From an uncultured Eubacterium sp. (GTDB lineage Bacteria; Bacillota; Clostridia; Oscillospirales; Acutalibacteraceae), in assembly GCA_905234495.1 (NCBI GenBank), contig CAJOHE010000007.1, forward strand, positions 77,146-141,145: 64,000 nt of DNA, given 5' to 3'. Each line of letters begins with the position of its first letter. Position 1 is the stretch's first letter. This document shows, in pieces, positions 1 to 10,334 of this stretch. A program made the position numbers and the translations under genes. Below the pieces are notes generated by a model that made no database searches, had not been told where the DNA came from, and was given only the letters and a program-made list of their open reading frames with translations.

Positions 1-34
1 AAGGGATTAAGGCTGGCGCCTTAATCCCTTTTTT
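1..34 (+). terminator. rho-independent terminator of an upstream gene
   Basis: A perfect 13-bp stem (1-13 pairs with 18-30) around a 4-base loop is followed by a run of T on the plus strand. It would end a plus-strand gene lying left of the window. It also lies about 80 bp beyond the secA stop, so it may serve both strands, but the minus-strand T-run would fall outside the window and cannot be seen. Confidence 0.8.
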
Positions 35-111
35 GAAGCCGTTATCACGGAAAAGAGCATTTCAAAATCTATTAAATCCCTGTGTTCAATGCCCTTTTGG
101 TAGCCTTTTTC

Positions 112-2865
112 TTATTTATTAGTCGTTTCCTTGTTGCCCGGTGCGCCGCAGCATCTCTTGTACTTTTTGCCGCTTCCGCAGGGGCAGAGGTCGTTCGGAC
201 CTACCTTGTTGCCCTTTCTGACGGGTGATGATTTAACCGTGTCGTCGCCGCCCGATGAGGTCGCCGTCACCTTTGCAACAGCCTTTCTCTCAACGTCTTC
301 CGCTCTTCTCGGTGTGAGCGTGAGCATCATTCTGACGGTGTTCTCACGGATTAACGCGGTCATCTCGTCGAACATATCATACGATTCCATACGGAACGCA
401 ACAACGGGGTCCTGCTGAGCGTAGGAACGAAGGTGGATACCCTGCTTCAAATCGTCCATAGCGTCGATGTGGTCCATCCAGAGCGTGTCTACATTGCGAA
501 GAAGAACCATTCTCTGGAATTCCTGATACAGCTCGTCGCCAAGCTCTTTTCTCTTGTCCTCGAGAACCCTGTGACCTCTCTCGGTGAGAAGCTCGATTGC
601 GCTTTCAACGTCAAGCTCGTCGAGATCCTCAAAGTCGCCGTCGGACGTGAGCCAGCCCTTGTACTTTTCACGAAGGCCGTCAACGTTCCAGTCTTCCTTC
701 TTGTCGCCCGCGAGATAGTTCCTCACGTTCTCGTCGATGTTTGTGTCAAGCATACCGAAAATCTTGTCGGTGAGGTCCATGCCGTCGAGAACCTGGTCTC
801 TCTGAGCGTAGATAAGCTCTCTCTGCTTGTTCATAACGTCGTCGTACTGAAGGGTGTTCTTACGGATACCGAAGTTCCTTCCCTCAACCTTCTTCTGTGA
901 GGATTCAACAGTACGCGAAATCATCTTGCTCGGGATAGGCGTGTTCTCGTCGCCCGTGAGTCTGTCCATCATAACGGACATTCTCTCGCCGCCGAAGAGT
1001 CTCATAAGGTCGTCCTCGCAGGAGAGATAGAACTGCGATTCACCGGGGTCGCCCTGACGTCCGGAACGTCCGCGAAGCTGATTGTCAATACGGCGCGAGT
1101 CGTGGCGTTCGGTACCTAAAATGAACAGACCGCCCGCTTCTCTTACCTTGTCAGCCTCTTCCTGAATCTCGTCCTTATACTTGGCCTCGAGTTCCTGGAA
1201 GGTTTTTCTCGCTTCAAGGATATCCTCGTTATCCGTTTCCGCAAAGCCCGTCGCCTCGGCGATGAGCTCGTCGGTGTACTGCATTCTTGTCATCTCAGCC
1301 TTTGCGAGATATTCGGCGTTACCGCCGAGCATAATATCGGTACCACGTCCCGCCATGTTTGTGGCGATGGTAACGGCGCCGTATTTACCTGCCTGCGCGA
1401 TGATTTCAGCCTCGCGCGCATGGTTTTTGGCGTTGAGTACGTTATGCTTAATCTTAGCTTTTTTGAGAAGCTTTGAAAGATGTTCGCTCTTTTCAATGCT
1501 GATTGTGCCGACGAGGACGGGCTGTCCCTTCTCGTGGCATTTCTGAATCTGCTCGATTACGTTGTTGAACTTGCCCTTTTCCGTCTGGAAGATAACGTCG
1601 GGATGGTCGATTCTCTGAACCGGCTTGTTTGTCGGAATCTCAACAACGTCAAGCTTGTAAATCTGTGAAAATTCGTCGCGCTCAGTCGAAGCCGTACCGG
1701 TCATACCCGAAAGCTTTGTGTAAAGACGGAAGTAGTTCTGGAAGGTGATAGTTGCAAGGGTCTTGCTCTCGTGCTCAACCTTAACGCCTTCCTTTGCCTC
1801 GATAGCCTGATGAAGGCCTTCGTTGTATCTTCTGCCTTCCATAATACGACCGGTGAATTCGTCAACGATTTTAACCTGACCGTCGGTTACAACGTAGTCT
1901 ATATCGCGGCGCATTACGCCGTTTGCCTTGATTGCCTGATTGATGTGGTGAAGAAGGGTGGAATTTTCAATTTCCATAAGGTTTTCAACGTTGAAACGTT
2001 CCTCAGCCTTCTTAACACCGTCCTGTGTGAGGGTTGCGGTCTTCGCCTTTTCGTCAACTACGTAGTCGCCGTCATAGGTTGCCTCGGTGTCCTGCTTCTC
2101 GTCCATCTTTGCAACCTTAACCATTTTGAGGCTCTTTGCAAAGAGGTCTGCCTGACGGTAGAGGTCGGTCGACTGGTCGCCCTTACCGCTTATGATAAGG
2201 GGCGTACGCGCCTCATCGATAAGAATTGAGTCAACCTCGTCGACGATTGCGAAATTGTGGCCTCTCTGAACCTTGTCTTCCTTGTACTGAACCATATTGT
2301 CACGAAGGTAGTCAAAGCCCATCTCGTTATTTGTACCGTAGGTGATGTCAGCATTGTATGCGTCGCGCCTCTCGGCATTTGTCTTTTCGTGAATGATAAG
2401 ACCTACGTCAAGACCGAGGAAGCGGTAGAGCTTGCCCATCCACTCAGAGTCACGCTTTGCAAGATAGTCGTTAACCGTTACGATGTGAACGCCGTTGCCC
2501 GCAAGCGCGTTGAGATATGCGGGAAGGGTTGCCACAAGGGTTTTACCTTCACCGGTCTTCATCTCGGCAATTCTGCCCTGATGCAAAACGATACCGCCGA
2601 TAACCTGAACCTCAAAGTGCTTCATACCGAGCACACGCCATGCGCCCTCGCGGCAGACTGCAAATGCGTCGGGAAGAATATCGTCAAGCGTTTCCCCGTC
2701 GGCAAGTCTGTCCTTGAGAATCTGCGTCTGCGAGGTGAGCTCTTTGTCGCTCATCGCCTGATATTTGCTTTCGAGTGCAAGCACCTTGTCCGAAAGCTTT
2801 TTAACTCTCTTTACCTCTTTTTTTGAGTAATCCCCAAAAATAGCGGTAAGAACATTATTAGCCAT
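112..2865 (-). CDS. secA: SecA preprotein translocase ATPase
   Basis: SecA is the motor ATPase that binds SecYEG and pushes unfolded preproteins across the membrane. The 917-residue length is usual for the family. Visible features are the Q-motif/Walker A segment [11 protein letters not shown] near residue 102, the [19 protein letters not shown] helicase motif II region, TGRIMEGRR, and [13 protein letters not shown] in the second nucleotide-binding fold. The C terminus carries the zinc-binding SEC-C motif [14 protein letters not shown], which contacts SecB or ribosomes in other species. The start ATG is preceded by a GAGGTG ribosome binding site. It is the last gene before the terminator at the window edge, and several long antisense ORFs over it are shadows of its codon bias. 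Confidence 0.98.
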   Translation of the reverse strand: MANNVLTAIFGDYSKKEVKRVKKLSDKVLALESKYQAMSDKELTSQTQILKDRLADGETLDDILPDAFAVCREGAWRVLGMKHFEVQVIGGIVLHQGRIAEMKTGEGKTLVATLPAYLNALAGNGVHIVTVNDYLAKRDSEWMGKLYRFLGLDVGLIIHEKTNAERRDAYNADITYGTNNEMGFDYLRDNMVQYKEDKVQRGHNFAIVDEVDSILIDEARTPLIISGKGDQSTDLYRQADLFAKSLKMVKVAKMDEKQDTEATYDGDYVVDEKAKTATLTQDGVKKAEERFNVENLMEIENSTLLHHINQAIKANGVMRRDIDYVVTDGQVKIVDEFTGRIMEGRRYNEGLHQAIEAKEGVKVEHESKTLATITFQNYFRLYTKLSGMTGTASTERDEFSQIYKLDVVEIPTNKPVQRIDHPDVIFQTEKGKFNNVIEQIQKCHEKGQPVLVGTISIEKSEHLSKLLKKAKIKHNVLNAKNHAREAEIIAQAGKYGAVTIATNMAGRGTDIMLGGNAEYLAKAEMTRMQYTDELIAEATGFAETDNEDILEARKTFQELEAKYKDEIQEEADKVREAGGLFILGTERHDSRRIDNQLRGRSGRQGDPGESQFYLSCEDDLMRLFGGERMSVMMDRLTGDENTPIPSKMISRTVESSQKKVEGRNFGIRKNTLQYDDVMNKQRELIYAQRDQVLDGMDLTDKIFGMLDTNIDENVRNYLAGDKKEDWNVDGLREKYKGWLTSDGDFEDLDELDVESAIELLTERGHRVLEDKRKELGDELYQEFQRMVLLRNVDTLWMDHIDAMDDLKQGIHLRSYAQQDPVVAFRMESYDMFDEMTALIRENTVRMMLTLTPRRAEDVERKAVAKVTATSSGGDDTVKSSPVRKGNKVGPNDLCPCGSGKKYKRCCGAPGNKETTNK

Positions 2866-2895
2866 ATTATTACACCTCAGAAATTGATAGTTGAT

Positions 2896-2924
2896 ATTTT
2901 AACACAAAACTATTATGATGTCAC
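2896..2924 (-). promoter_or_regulatory. probable sigma-A promoter of secA
   Basis: Read on the minus strand, GTGACA and TAAAAT are separated by exactly 17 bases and lie about 30 bases upstream of the secA start. No terminator was seen between the lipoprotein gene (stop at 2928) and secA, so read-through is also possible. Confidence 0.5.
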
Positions 2925-2927
2925 TAC

Positions 2928-3518
2928 TTAATTGGAATATATTTGTTTAATTGCGGTGAGTGCGCCGCCCGATACTGCGTCCTCAGCCTCTTCGTCAAAC
3001 AAGAGAGCGAGGTTTTTCTTGCCCTGAACGACTGTGAGCGTTACCTCAACGGGCTCTGCCATCTCTGCCTCTGCAACGAGGTCCTTTACCGCATTTGTGT
3101 TTGCCTCAACGAAAACGTCGTTGCTGAGCTTTGCAACAAGACCGACCACAGAGTTCTCTTCCTTAATCCTCGTGGCAAATTCTGTTGCGCCTTCCTTTAA
3201 ATCCTTGTTTGTCACCTTAACCGTAACGGTTGCGTTTTCAAGGTCTGTGGACACAACTTCCATCTCAAGATTTTCAAAAATGCTCTTTCCGATTTCGTTG
3301 ATGAAATCATAGTCGCCCGTGTATTTGATAATCATTGAAAGGGTTTCCGAGTCAACGTATTTGTTGAGCTTTTCCTGGTCAAAATTCTTTAATGCCTTCT
3401 CAACCTGAGCAACGGTTTTTTCAATGTTAGCCTCGGTCATCTCAGCCTTGCCCGAGCATCCCGCAAAGGATGCGGCAATCAAAAATACGCACAATAAAAC
3501 GGATAAAAATCTTTTCAT
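2928..3518 (-). CDS. small secreted lipoprotein, unknown function
   Basis: The 196-residue product starts with a charged, hydrophobic signal peptide ending in a lipobox (FAGC, Cys20), so it should be lipid-anchored on the outer face of the membrane. The rest is a soluble alpha/beta domain: an N-terminal helical segment (AQVEKALKNFDQEKLNKYVD) and alternating strands such as TVTVKVTNKD. This layout resembles the NTF2-like or DUF5105-type folds of clostridial lipoproteins, but I do not recognise the family firmly. The ATG follows a GAGG ribosome binding site. Its promoter faces away from that of the sugar transferase gene. Confidence 0.75.
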   Translation of the reverse strand: MKRFLSVLLCVFLIAASFAGCSGKAEMTEANIEKTVAQVEKALKNFDQEKLNKYVDSETLSMIIKYTGDYDFINEIGKSIFENLEMEVVSTDLENATVTVKVTNKDLKEGATEFATRIKEENSVVGLVAKLSNDVFVEANTNAVKDLVAEAEMAEPVEVTLTVVQGKKNLALLFDEEAEDAVSGGALTAIKQIYSN

Positions 3519-3571
3519 AGTAAACCTCGTAAATTACAGATTTGAGTTCATAATCAAAATGACACTCATAT

Positions 3572-3600
3572 ATTATATATAATAATATATTTTTTCGCAA
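3572..3600 (-). promoter_or_regulatory. promoter of the minus-strand lipoprotein gene
   Basis: On the minus strand TTGCGA and TATAAT are separated by 17 bases inside a very AT-rich divergent intergenic region. It reads into the lipoprotein gene beginning at 3518. Confidence 0.65.
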
Positions 3601-3626
3601 GATAAATATAAATTATTATAAAAAAA

Positions 3627-3655
3627 TTGCATATTTTTATAATATATGGTATAAT
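3627..3655 (+). promoter_or_regulatory. promoter of the sugar transferase gene
   Basis: TTGCAT and TATAAT are separated by 17 bases. The -10 box is preceded by TGG, giving an extended -10 element. It is divergent from the lipoprotein promoter 27 bases away and lies about 60 bases upstream of the start at 3715. Confidence 0.75.
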
Positions 3656-3714
3656 CAATAAAATACTATACATTATGTTGATTGTTTTTTCAAATATAAA
3701 GGATGTTTAAACCG

Positions 3715-4338
3715 ATGAAAACAGGAAATAAAAAATTCAGCGCAACAAAAATCAAACGCCTGTTTGACATTGTTGCCTCGGCGTCGGCGCTGCTGATTCT
3801 GTCACCGCTGTTCCTTGTGATATGCGTTGCGAATCTGCTCACGCCGAACACGAGTATTTTCTTCTCGCATGAACGCCGCGGAAGAAGGGGCAAGCCGTTT
3901 AAGATTTATAAATTTCAAACGATGAGAAACAACACGCCAAACGTTGCTACGGGGCTTCTCGAAAACCCCGACCAGTACATTACGAAGGTCGGAAAGATTC
4001 TGAGGAAAACGAGCCTTGACGAGCTTCCGCAGCTGTGGAATATCCTCAAGGGCGATATGAGCTTCGTCGGCCCGAGGCCGCTTATTTCATCGGAGATGAG
4101 AGCCCACCGTATGAGGCTTGAATACGGCGTTTACCGCTTCAGACCGGGGCTTACGGGAATGGCTCAGATTAACGGCAGGGATACGATTTCCCTTGTCAAA
4201 AAGGTTAAATACGACAAGCTTTACTGCGACAACTGGTCGTTAAAGCTTGACCTTATAATTCTTCTCAGAAGCGTCGGCGTGTGCATCACGCAGGACGGCT
4301 TCCAGGAAGGTATGAACGGCAAGATTCACAGAAGATAA
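3715..4338 (+). CDS. undecaprenyl-phosphate sugar-1-phosphate transferase
   Basis: This is a member of the bacterial sugar transferase family (WbaP/EpsL/PglC type). It moves a sugar-1-phosphate from a UDP-sugar onto undecaprenyl phosphate to start polysaccharide or glycan synthesis at the membrane. It is a short, single-domain form of 207 residues. A hydrophobic membrane-associated helix lies at about residues 17-38. The signature segments KFQTMR, the Asp-Glu-Leu-Pro-Gln block and GDMSFVGPRP follow. The ATG at 3715 is preferred because AAAGGA at 3698-3703 lies 11 bases upstream, while the ATG at 3703 overlaps that site. No glycosyltransferase cluster surrounds it, so the sugar and product cannot be told from context. 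The beta-galactosidase gene begins 17 bases after its stop. Confidence 0.9.
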   Translation: MKTGNKKFSATKIKRLFDIVASASALLILSPLFLVICVANLLTPNTSIFFSHERRGRRGKPFKIYKFQTMRNNTPNVATGLLENPDQYITKVGKILRKTSLDELPQLWNILKGDMSFVGPRPLISSEMRAHRMRLEYGVYRFRPGLTGMAQINGRDTISLVKKVKYDKLYCDNWSLKLDLIILLRSVGVCITQDGFQEGMNGKIHRR

Positions 4339-4355
4339 ACTAACGGAGAATGCAT

Positions 4356-7300
4356 ATGGACAGAAATTTTATTGACGGATACACCGAATGGCAGTCAAAT
4401 CCTGAAATTGTTTCGGTAAATCAGCTGCCCCAGCACGCAACTCTTATGCCGTACGACAGCTTCAACGAGGCGAAAAACGCAAACAGATACGCCTCGTCCC
4501 GCTGCAAGCTTTTAAACGGCAAGTGGAGATTCAAGCTCTACAAAAACTATGCCTATAAGCCGACCGATTTTGCAGACCCCAACTATGATTCTCATAACTG
4601 GGACAGCGTCATCATTCCCTGCTCGTGGCAGATGCAGGGCTACGATCAGGCGCAGTACTGCAACGTGCGCTACCCGTGGGAGGGAAGCGAGGATATCTGC
4701 CCCCCGAACGCCCCTACAAAGCACAACCCCGTCGGCTGCTATATCAAGAGAATTCATGTCAACAAGGCGCTTCTTTCAAAGAGGGCGGTGCTCTGCTTCG
4801 AGGGCGTTGAATCCGCTTTCTATCTCTATGTAAACGGCGAGAAAGTCGGCTATTCCGAGTCGACCTTCCACAGAAGCGAGTTCGATATCACAAAGTACCT
4901 CGTTGAGGGCTCAAACGTTATCGCGGTTGAGGTTTACCGCTGGTGCACGGGCTCGTGGCTCGAGTGTCAGGATATGTGGCGCCTCGGCGGAATCTTCCGC
5001 GACGTGTATATCTACACGACCGAAAAGCAGTATATCCGCGATTTCACAATCGTTGCAAAGCCCGACGTGACTATGTCCGACGGCTATGCTGACGTCACGG
5101 TCAAGACGAACGGCATTTACGAATCGCTGAGCATTGATATGTCAATCCTCGACAAAGAGGGCAACACGGTCGCTCTCGACTGCCAGTATGCCGACGAAAA
5201 CCATATCACAAAGCTCAGGGCAATCGTTGCCGACGTTAAGCCGTGGTCGAGCGAAAGCCCCTATCTCTATACGGTTGTGCTCACCCTCAAGGACAACGGC
5301 AATCCGATTGAATACATAAGCCAGAAGGTCGGCTTCAGAAGCGTTGAAATCGAAAACGGCATAATCAAAATTAACGGCGAAAGAGTCGTTTTCAAGGGCA
5401 CAAACAGGCACGAGTTTGACTGTCATACCGGCAGATATGTGACCGAGGAAACAATGCGTTATGACATCGAGATGATGAAACGCGCGAATATGAACGCGGT
5501 TCGCACCTCGCACTATCCGAACGCGCCGAGATTTCTTGAGCTCTGCGACGAATACGGTCTCTACGTTATAGATGAAAACAATATGGAAACCCACGGCACC
5601 TACTGGTCGACAATCATCGGCTGCCCCGCGCTTCCGGGTTCGCGCCCCGAGTGGGAACACGCCTGTATGGAACGCATCAAGGCGACCTATCACAGGGATA
5701 AGAATATGACCTCGGTTGTATGCTGGTCAATGGGTAACGAATCCCACGGCGGCGAAAACGTCAAGAAGATGTATAAGTGGCTCAAGGAAACCGACAGTAC
5801 GCGCTTCGTTCACTTTGAGCTTCACGGCGATTCCGAGGAAAAAGAGCTTTCGGACGTTATGTCAAAGATGTACGCGCGCCCCGAAAATCTTGAGGAATAC
5901 GCCCTCACACAGCGCGACGGCAGACCGTTCATACTCTGCGAATACACCCACGCGATGGGCAATTCCTGCGGCTCGACCGACGAGTACACAAGGCTCTGGG
6001 ATAAGTATCCCTGCCTTCAGGGCGGCTTTGTTTGGGACTGGGTTGACCAGAGTATTCTCACGACCGACGAAAACGGCGTTGAGTACCTTGCCTACGGCGG
6101 CGACTTCGGCGAAAGCCCCCACGACGGCCATTTCTGCGGCAACGGTCTTCTTTTCGGCGACAGAAAGCCCACCCCGAAATTAGAGGAAATCAGAAGGCTC
6201 TATCAGTATGCCGACTTCTATGCGATTGACGCTCAGAAGGGCGTAATCGAAATAAAGAACAAGTATCTCTTCACAAATCTCAGCGAGTTTGAGCTTCACT
6301 GGTCGCTCGGTTCCGACAAGGGAACTTTCTGCGAGGGCGTTGAGGAAATCAACGTTGCCCCCGGTGAAAAGGCGACGGTTGACCTTGAACTCGGCAGAGT
6401 AAACAACACGGAATGTTATCTCAATCTTGAACTCAGAACCAAGAGGGAAACCCCGTGGTGCGAAGAGGGCTACGTTGTTGCGTACGACCAGTTTATCATC
6501 AACGAGTTTGAAAATACATACGACGAGCTTGAAAGCGATGAGGAACTCATTGTAAACGACACCTACGGTTCGCTCATCGTTATGTCGGACGACGTTTACG
6601 TTCGCTTCGAGAGAAGGGAAAGAAATCAGCTCGCCTCAATCAAGGTTGGCGGCGAAGAGATTCTGAAAGAGCCGATGAGGCTTAACTTCTGGCGCGCTCT
6701 CACCGATAACGACAGGGGCAACAGAGCCGGTTCGAGGCTTGGCTGCTGGCGTGACGCGGGCGACACCCCCGGCATTTTCAACAACACAATGTGGTCGATT
6801 GAAAACTACAAAATCCTTGAAAACGGCAGGAAGGTTATCGTTACAAGCGGCGCAAGAATCTGCACCCAGCCCGAATGCCGTGCGGTGCTTGTTTACACAA
6901 TCACCTCAAAGGGAATGGAAATCGACTTCCAGTTCGCACCCGACGATACTCTTCCCGAAATCCCCGAGGTTTCGCTTCTCTTCGAGCTTCCGCCCGATTT
7001 TGAAAACGTGACGTATCTCGGCAGAGGTCCCGAGGAAAACTATATCGACCGCCAGACGGGAACGAGAATCGGACTTTATTCCACAACCGTTAATGATATG
7101 TGGGTAAACTATCTCAAGCCTCAGGAATGCGGCAACAGAACCTGCGTAAGATACGCCACAATCGTCGGCGACAGAAAGGCGTTCTCGGTTATCGCAGAGC
7201 CTCAGATGGAACTCAACGTATGCCACTTCCTTCCCAAAGAGGTTGAAGAGGCATGGCATCAGAAGGATTTGACCGATTACAACAAGACGGTTGTCCGCTG

Positions 7301-7415
7301 TATCGCAAGGCAGCAGGGCGTAGGCGGTTACGACAGCTGGGGCGCTCACTGCAACGAGATTTACAAAAACAAAACAGACAGAAACTACCGTCTGAAGCTA
7401 CAAATCAGATTCTGA
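4356..7415 (+). CDS. lacZ: LacZ-type beta-galactosidase (GH2)
   Basis: This is a glycoside hydrolase family 2 enzyme of 1,019 residues, the size of E. coli LacZ, with no signal peptide and so cytoplasmic. It should hydrolyse beta-galactosides such as lactose. The N-terminal jelly-roll domain (including FEGVESAFYLYVNGE), the immunoglobulin-like domain and the TIM barrel are all present. The acid/base is Glu462 in WSMGNESHG and the nucleophile Glu529 in ILCEYTHAMGN. The C-terminal domain 5 (small-chain type) contains LGRGPEENY. The ATG at 4356 has GGAG seven bases upstream, whereas the ATG at 4350 is too close to it. It follows the sugar transferase in the same direction. No lactose permease or repressor is nearby. 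Confidence 0.93.
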   Translation: MDRNFIDGYTEWQSNPEIVSVNQLPQHATLMPYDSFNEAKNANRYASSRCKLLNGKWRFKLYKNYAYKPTDFADPNYDSHNWDSVIIPCSWQMQGYDQAQYCNVRYPWEGSEDICPPNAPTKHNPVGCYIKRIHVNKALLSKRAVLCFEGVESAFYLYVNGEKVGYSESTFHRSEFDITKYLVEGSNVIAVEVYRWCTGSWLECQDMWRLGGIFRDVYIYTTEKQYIRDFTIVAKPDVTMSDGYADVTVKTNGIYESLSIDMSILDKEGNTVALDCQYADENHITKLRAIVADVKPWSSESPYLYTVVLTLKDNGNPIEYISQKVGFRSVEIENGIIKINGERVVFKGTNRHEFDCHTGRYVTEETMRYDIEMMKRANMNAVRTSHYPNAPRFLELCDEYGLYVIDENNMETHGTYWSTIIGCPALPGSRPEWEHACMERIKATYHRDKNMTSVVCWSMGNESHGGENVKKMYKWLKETDSTRFVHFELHGDSEEKELSDVMSKMYARPENLEEYALTQRDGRPFILCEYTHAMGNSCGSTDEYTRLWDKYPCLQGGFVWDWVDQSILTTDENGVEYLAYGGDFGESPHDGHFCGNGLLFGDRKPTPKLEEIRRLYQYADFYAIDAQKGVIEIKNKYLFTNLSEFELHWSLGSDKGTFCEGVEEINVAPGEKATVDLELGRVNNTECYLNLELRTKRETPWCEEGYVVAYDQFIINEFENTYDELESDEELIVNDTYGSLIVMSDDVYVRFERRERNQLASIKVGGEEILKEPMRLNFWRALTDNDRGNRAGSRLGCWRDAGDTPGIFNNTMWSIENYKILENGRKVIVTSGARICTQPECRAVLVYTITSKGMEIDFQFAPDDTLPEIPEVSLLFELPPDFENVTYLGRGPEENYIDRQTGTRIGLYSTTVNDMWVNYLKPQECGNRTCVRYATIVGDRKAFSVIAEPQMELNVCHFLPKEVEEAWHQKDLTDYNKTVVRCIARQQGVGGYDSWGAHCNEIYKNKTDRNYRLKLQIRF

Positions 7416-7426
7416 TAAAAATATAC

Positions 7427-7455
7427 TTGACTTTTTAATATAAAAGTAGTAATGT
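7427..7455 (+). promoter_or_regulatory. possible promoter of the radical SAM gene
   Basis: TTGACT and TAATGT are separated by 17 bases, just after the beta-galactosidase stop and about 75 bases upstream of the next start. The -35 is good and the -10 weak. No terminator was found after the beta-galactosidase gene. Confidence 0.4.
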
Positions 7456-7529
7456 TGCATTTAGCAGTTAAACACAGTAAACACTATTTGTAATTAATAT
7501 AAGTTACTTTATTTTGAGAGGAAAAGAAT

Positions 7530-8957
7530 ATGTCTATTAAAGAAGCTGCTATGGGCTTTGCCATCAAAGAAGCAGTGAAATTTGCAAGAAAAGATTTTGA
7601 TAAAAACGCGCCTAAGCTTTTAAACCTTATCGAAAAGGCTGACGTTAAAAAGGTAAACCGCTCAACCTATGCAGGACTGCACAAGGTTATGGACGATCCC
7701 GACAACAACTGGATGAGATTTGTCAAGAGCCTTATCTGCGACACGGACGAAACGTTTCTCAACAAGATGATTCCGCCCGCGCTCAACGTTGCAATCAACA
7801 GCTATTCGGTAAGAATGGCGGCTATTGAAAAGTACGGCTGCAATATTCCGTGGGCAATCCTTATGGACCCGACGGCTGCCTGCAACCTCAAGTGCAAGGG
7901 TTGCTGGGCTGCAGAGTACGGCCACAAGAGCTCGCTTTCATACGACGACCTTGCAAGAATCATCCGTCAGGCGAAGGAACTCGGAACATATATGTTCCTC
8001 TACACGGGCGGCGAACCCACAATGCGTAAGGACGACCTTATGCGTCTTTGCAGGGAAAACCCCGACTGTATCTTCCTCAGCTTCACAAACGGAACTCTTA
8101 TTGACGACGACTTTGCCGACCAGATTGCAGGCGTTGGCAATTTCTTCCCAGCGTTCTCAATCGAGGGCTACGAGAAGGAAAACGATTTCCGCCGCGGCGA
8201 GGGTACGTTCAAAAAGTGCACCGAGGCTATGAAGAGGCTCAGGGACAGGGGAGTGCCCTTCGGCGCGTCACTCTGCTACACAAGCCAGAATACCGACGTT
8301 CTCGCCTCGGACGAATATATGGACTGGCTCATTGACCAGGGCGTAAAGTTTGCTTGGTTCTTTACATATATGCCGACAGGAAACGGCGCCGTTATGGACC
8401 TTATGGTAAGCCCCGACCAGAGAGCGCTTATGTATAAGAAAATGCACGAATGGCGCCACACGAAGCCGATATTCGCGCTTGATTTCTGGAATGACGGCGA
8501 GTACGTTCAGGGCTGTATTGCCGGCGGACGCCACTACTTCCACATCAATTCAAACGGCGACTGCGAGCCCTGCGCTTTCGTTCACTATTCAAACGTGAAC
8601 ATCAAGGAAAAGTCGGTGCTTGAAGCTCTTCAGAGCCCGCTCTTTATGGCTTACAAGAGAAATCAGCCGTTCAACAACAATATGCTTCGTCCGTGCCCCG
8701 TGCTCGATAACCCCGGCGCAATCAGCAAGATGGTTGCCGAGACAGGCGCATACTCAACCGAGATGGAGCATCCCGAGTCTGCAAACGAGCTCTTTGATAA
8801 GACCGTTGCGGCGGCTAAGGCCTGGAAGGTTAAGGCTGACGAGCTCTTCGACCGCGACGAGTACATCGCAAAGCACGTCAAGGACGAAAATATGTATAAC
8901 TTTGAAAAGCCTGACGAGGAAAGAGAATTCAGCGAATTTGAAAAAACCGAGGCTTAA
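7530..8957 (+). CDS. radical SAM/SPASM-like enzyme
   Basis: The 475-residue protein has an N-terminal helical extension of about 100 residues. A radical SAM core follows with the cluster motif CNLKCKGC, which binds the 4Fe-4S cluster and S-adenosylmethionine, and the YTGGEPT strand. A second Cys-rich region near the C terminus (GDCEPCAFVHYS, and RPCPVLDNPG) resembles the auxiliary-cluster region of SPASM-type enzymes. The substrate cannot be told: no peptide precursor or partner gene is adjacent. Similar long proteins are common in Clostridia and usually annotated only as radical SAM protein. The start has a strong GAGAGGAAAAG ribosome binding site, and a terminator follows. Confidence 0.88.
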   Translation: MSIKEAAMGFAIKEAVKFARKDFDKNAPKLLNLIEKADVKKVNRSTYAGLHKVMDDPDNNWMRFVKSLICDTDETFLNKMIPPALNVAINSYSVRMAAIEKYGCNIPWAILMDPTAACNLKCKGCWAAEYGHKSSLSYDDLARIIRQAKELGTYMFLYTGGEPTMRKDDLMRLCRENPDCIFLSFTNGTLIDDDFADQIAGVGNFFPAFSIEGYEKENDFRRGEGTFKKCTEAMKRLRDRGVPFGASLCYTSQNTDVLASDEYMDWLIDQGVKFAWFFTYMPTGNGAVMDLMVSPDQRALMYKKMHEWRHTKPIFALDFWNDGEYVQGCIAGGRHYFHINSNGDCEPCAFVHYSNVNIKEKSVLEALQSPLFMAYKRNQPFNNNMLRPCPVLDNPGAISKMVAETGAYSTEMEHPESANELFDKTVAAAKAWKVKADELFDRDEYIAKHVKDENMYNFEKPDEEREFSEFEKTEA

Positions 8958-8973
8958 ATTCTTATACTGTTAA

Positions 8974-9002
8974 GGCGCGTATTTCTTTATACGCGTCTTT
9001 TT
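8974..9002 (+). terminator. rho-independent terminator after the radical SAM gene
   Basis: A nine-base stem (8974-8982 with 8989-8997, one A-less mismatch near its base) with a six-base loop is followed by TTTTT. Confidence 0.75.
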
Positions 9003-9053
9003 GCCGTAAATACTATAACGGGCAAACTGCCCATAATAAAAAACAGGAGTAAT

Positions 9054-10334
9054 ATGAACACAGGACTGTTAGTAGCAATGCTTGTTCTGGTTTTGTGCAG
9101 CGCATTTTTTTCGGGCGCCGAAACCGCGTTTTCATCCTTAAATAAGGTGAAGCTCAAAGCAATGCTGTCGGAAGAAAAAAAGAATAAGAAAATCGAGAGA
9201 ACGCTGAAGCTTGCCGAGGATTACGACCTCGTGCTTTCAACGGTGCTTATCGGAAACAACCTCGTAAACATCGCCTCAACCTCGCTTGCAACCCTCTTTT
9301 TCACGGGGCTTCTCGGCGATAATTCCGACCTCGGCGCAACCGTTTCAACAATAGTGATGACAATCGTTGTGCTGATTTTCGGCGAGGTTACGCCCAAGAC
9401 CTACTCAAAGGAAAGGGCGGAAAAGGTTGCGATTGCAATCACCCCGATAATCAGATTTTTCGAGATTATTTTCACCCCGATAAACATCTTCTTCCGCGGC
9501 TGGAAGAGGCTTATGAACAGGCTTTTCAAAACCGGAAACGCCGACTATGTGACCGAGGAAGAGCTAAAGGGCTATGTCACCGAGGCTCATTCGGGCGGCA
9601 GCATAAACGACAACGAAAGCCAGCTCATCCGCTCGTCAATCGAGTTTGACGATATAGATGTTGGCGACATTCTCATTCCCCGCGTTGACGTCGAGGCGGT
9701 CGATAAATACGCGCCGCTTGACGAGATTGAAAAGGTTTTCAACACGACGAATTACAGCCGACTGCCAGTATATATCGACGATATAGACAATATTGTCGGC
9801 GTAATCCACGAGAGGGATTTTGAGGCGGCGAGAAGAAGAAATCTCAAATCGCTTCGCACGGTGCTCAAGCCCGTGCCGATGGTATCGCCCGACACGAAAA
9901 TCTCAAAGCTTCTGACGATTTTCCAGAAAAACAAAACCCACCTTGCCGTTGTAATCGACGAGTTCGGCGGCACCGAGGGCATCGTCACTCTTGAGGATAT
10001 TCTCGAAGAGCTTGTCGGCGAAATCTGGGACGAGCACGACGAGGTTGAATACGACTTTGAAGAGGTCGGCAAAAACGAATACGTTGTCAAGGGAAGCGCA
10101 AACGTTGACGATTTCTTTGACTATTTCAAAATCTATAAGGAAGAAAAGGACGTATCAACGGTAAACGGCTGGGTCATGAAAAATCTTGAGAGAATACCGC
10201 AGGAGGGCGACAGCTTCACGGCTGACGGACTTAAAGCCACCGTCCTAACCGTTGTGGGCAAGCGTGCCGATGATATAAAGATTAACATTGAGGAGCAAAA
10301 GGATGCTGCTGAACAGATGGAGAAAACAGAATAA
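9054..10334 (+). CDS. CNNM/CorC-HlyC family transporter
   Basis: This 426-residue hemolysin C / CorC family protein has a DUF21 (CNNM) transmembrane domain over about residues 1-180, starting directly with a membrane helix. A pair of CBS domains follows (about 200-330, including SRLPVYIDDIDNIVGVIHER), then the C-terminal CorC_HlyC domain. Relatives export Mg2+ or Co2+, or otherwise affect divalent-cation balance. A CAGGAG ribosome binding site precedes the ATG. The pth gene starts inside its last 32 bases and corA lies two genes downstream, so a shared cation-related transcript is plausible. Confidence 0.9.
   Translation: MNTGLLVAMLVLVLCSAFFSGAETAFSSLNKVKLKAMLSEEKKNKKIERTLKLAEDYDLVLSTVLIGNNLVNIASTSLATLFFTGLLGDNSDLGATVSTIVMTIVVLIFGEVTPKTYSKERAEKVAIAITPIIRFFEIIFTPINIFFRGWKRLMNRLFKTGNADYVTEEELKGYVTEAHSGGSINDNESQLIRSSIEFDDIDVGDILIPRVDVEAVDKYAPLDEIEKVFNTTNYSRLPVYIDDIDNIVGVIHERDFEAARRRNLKSLRTVLKPVPMVSPDTKISKLLTIFQKNKTHLAVVIDEFGGTEGIVTLEDILEELVGEIWDEHDEVEYDFEEVGKNEYVVKGSANVDDFFDYFKIYKEEKDVSTVNGWVMKNLERIPQEGDSFTADGLKATVLTVVGKRADDIKINIEEQKDAAEQMEKTE

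Noticed and set aside
131..2826. Several plus-strand ORFs of 60-190 codons opposite secA
   Set aside because: They are antisense to a long conserved gene with GC-biased third positions, lack ribosome binding sites, and match no family.
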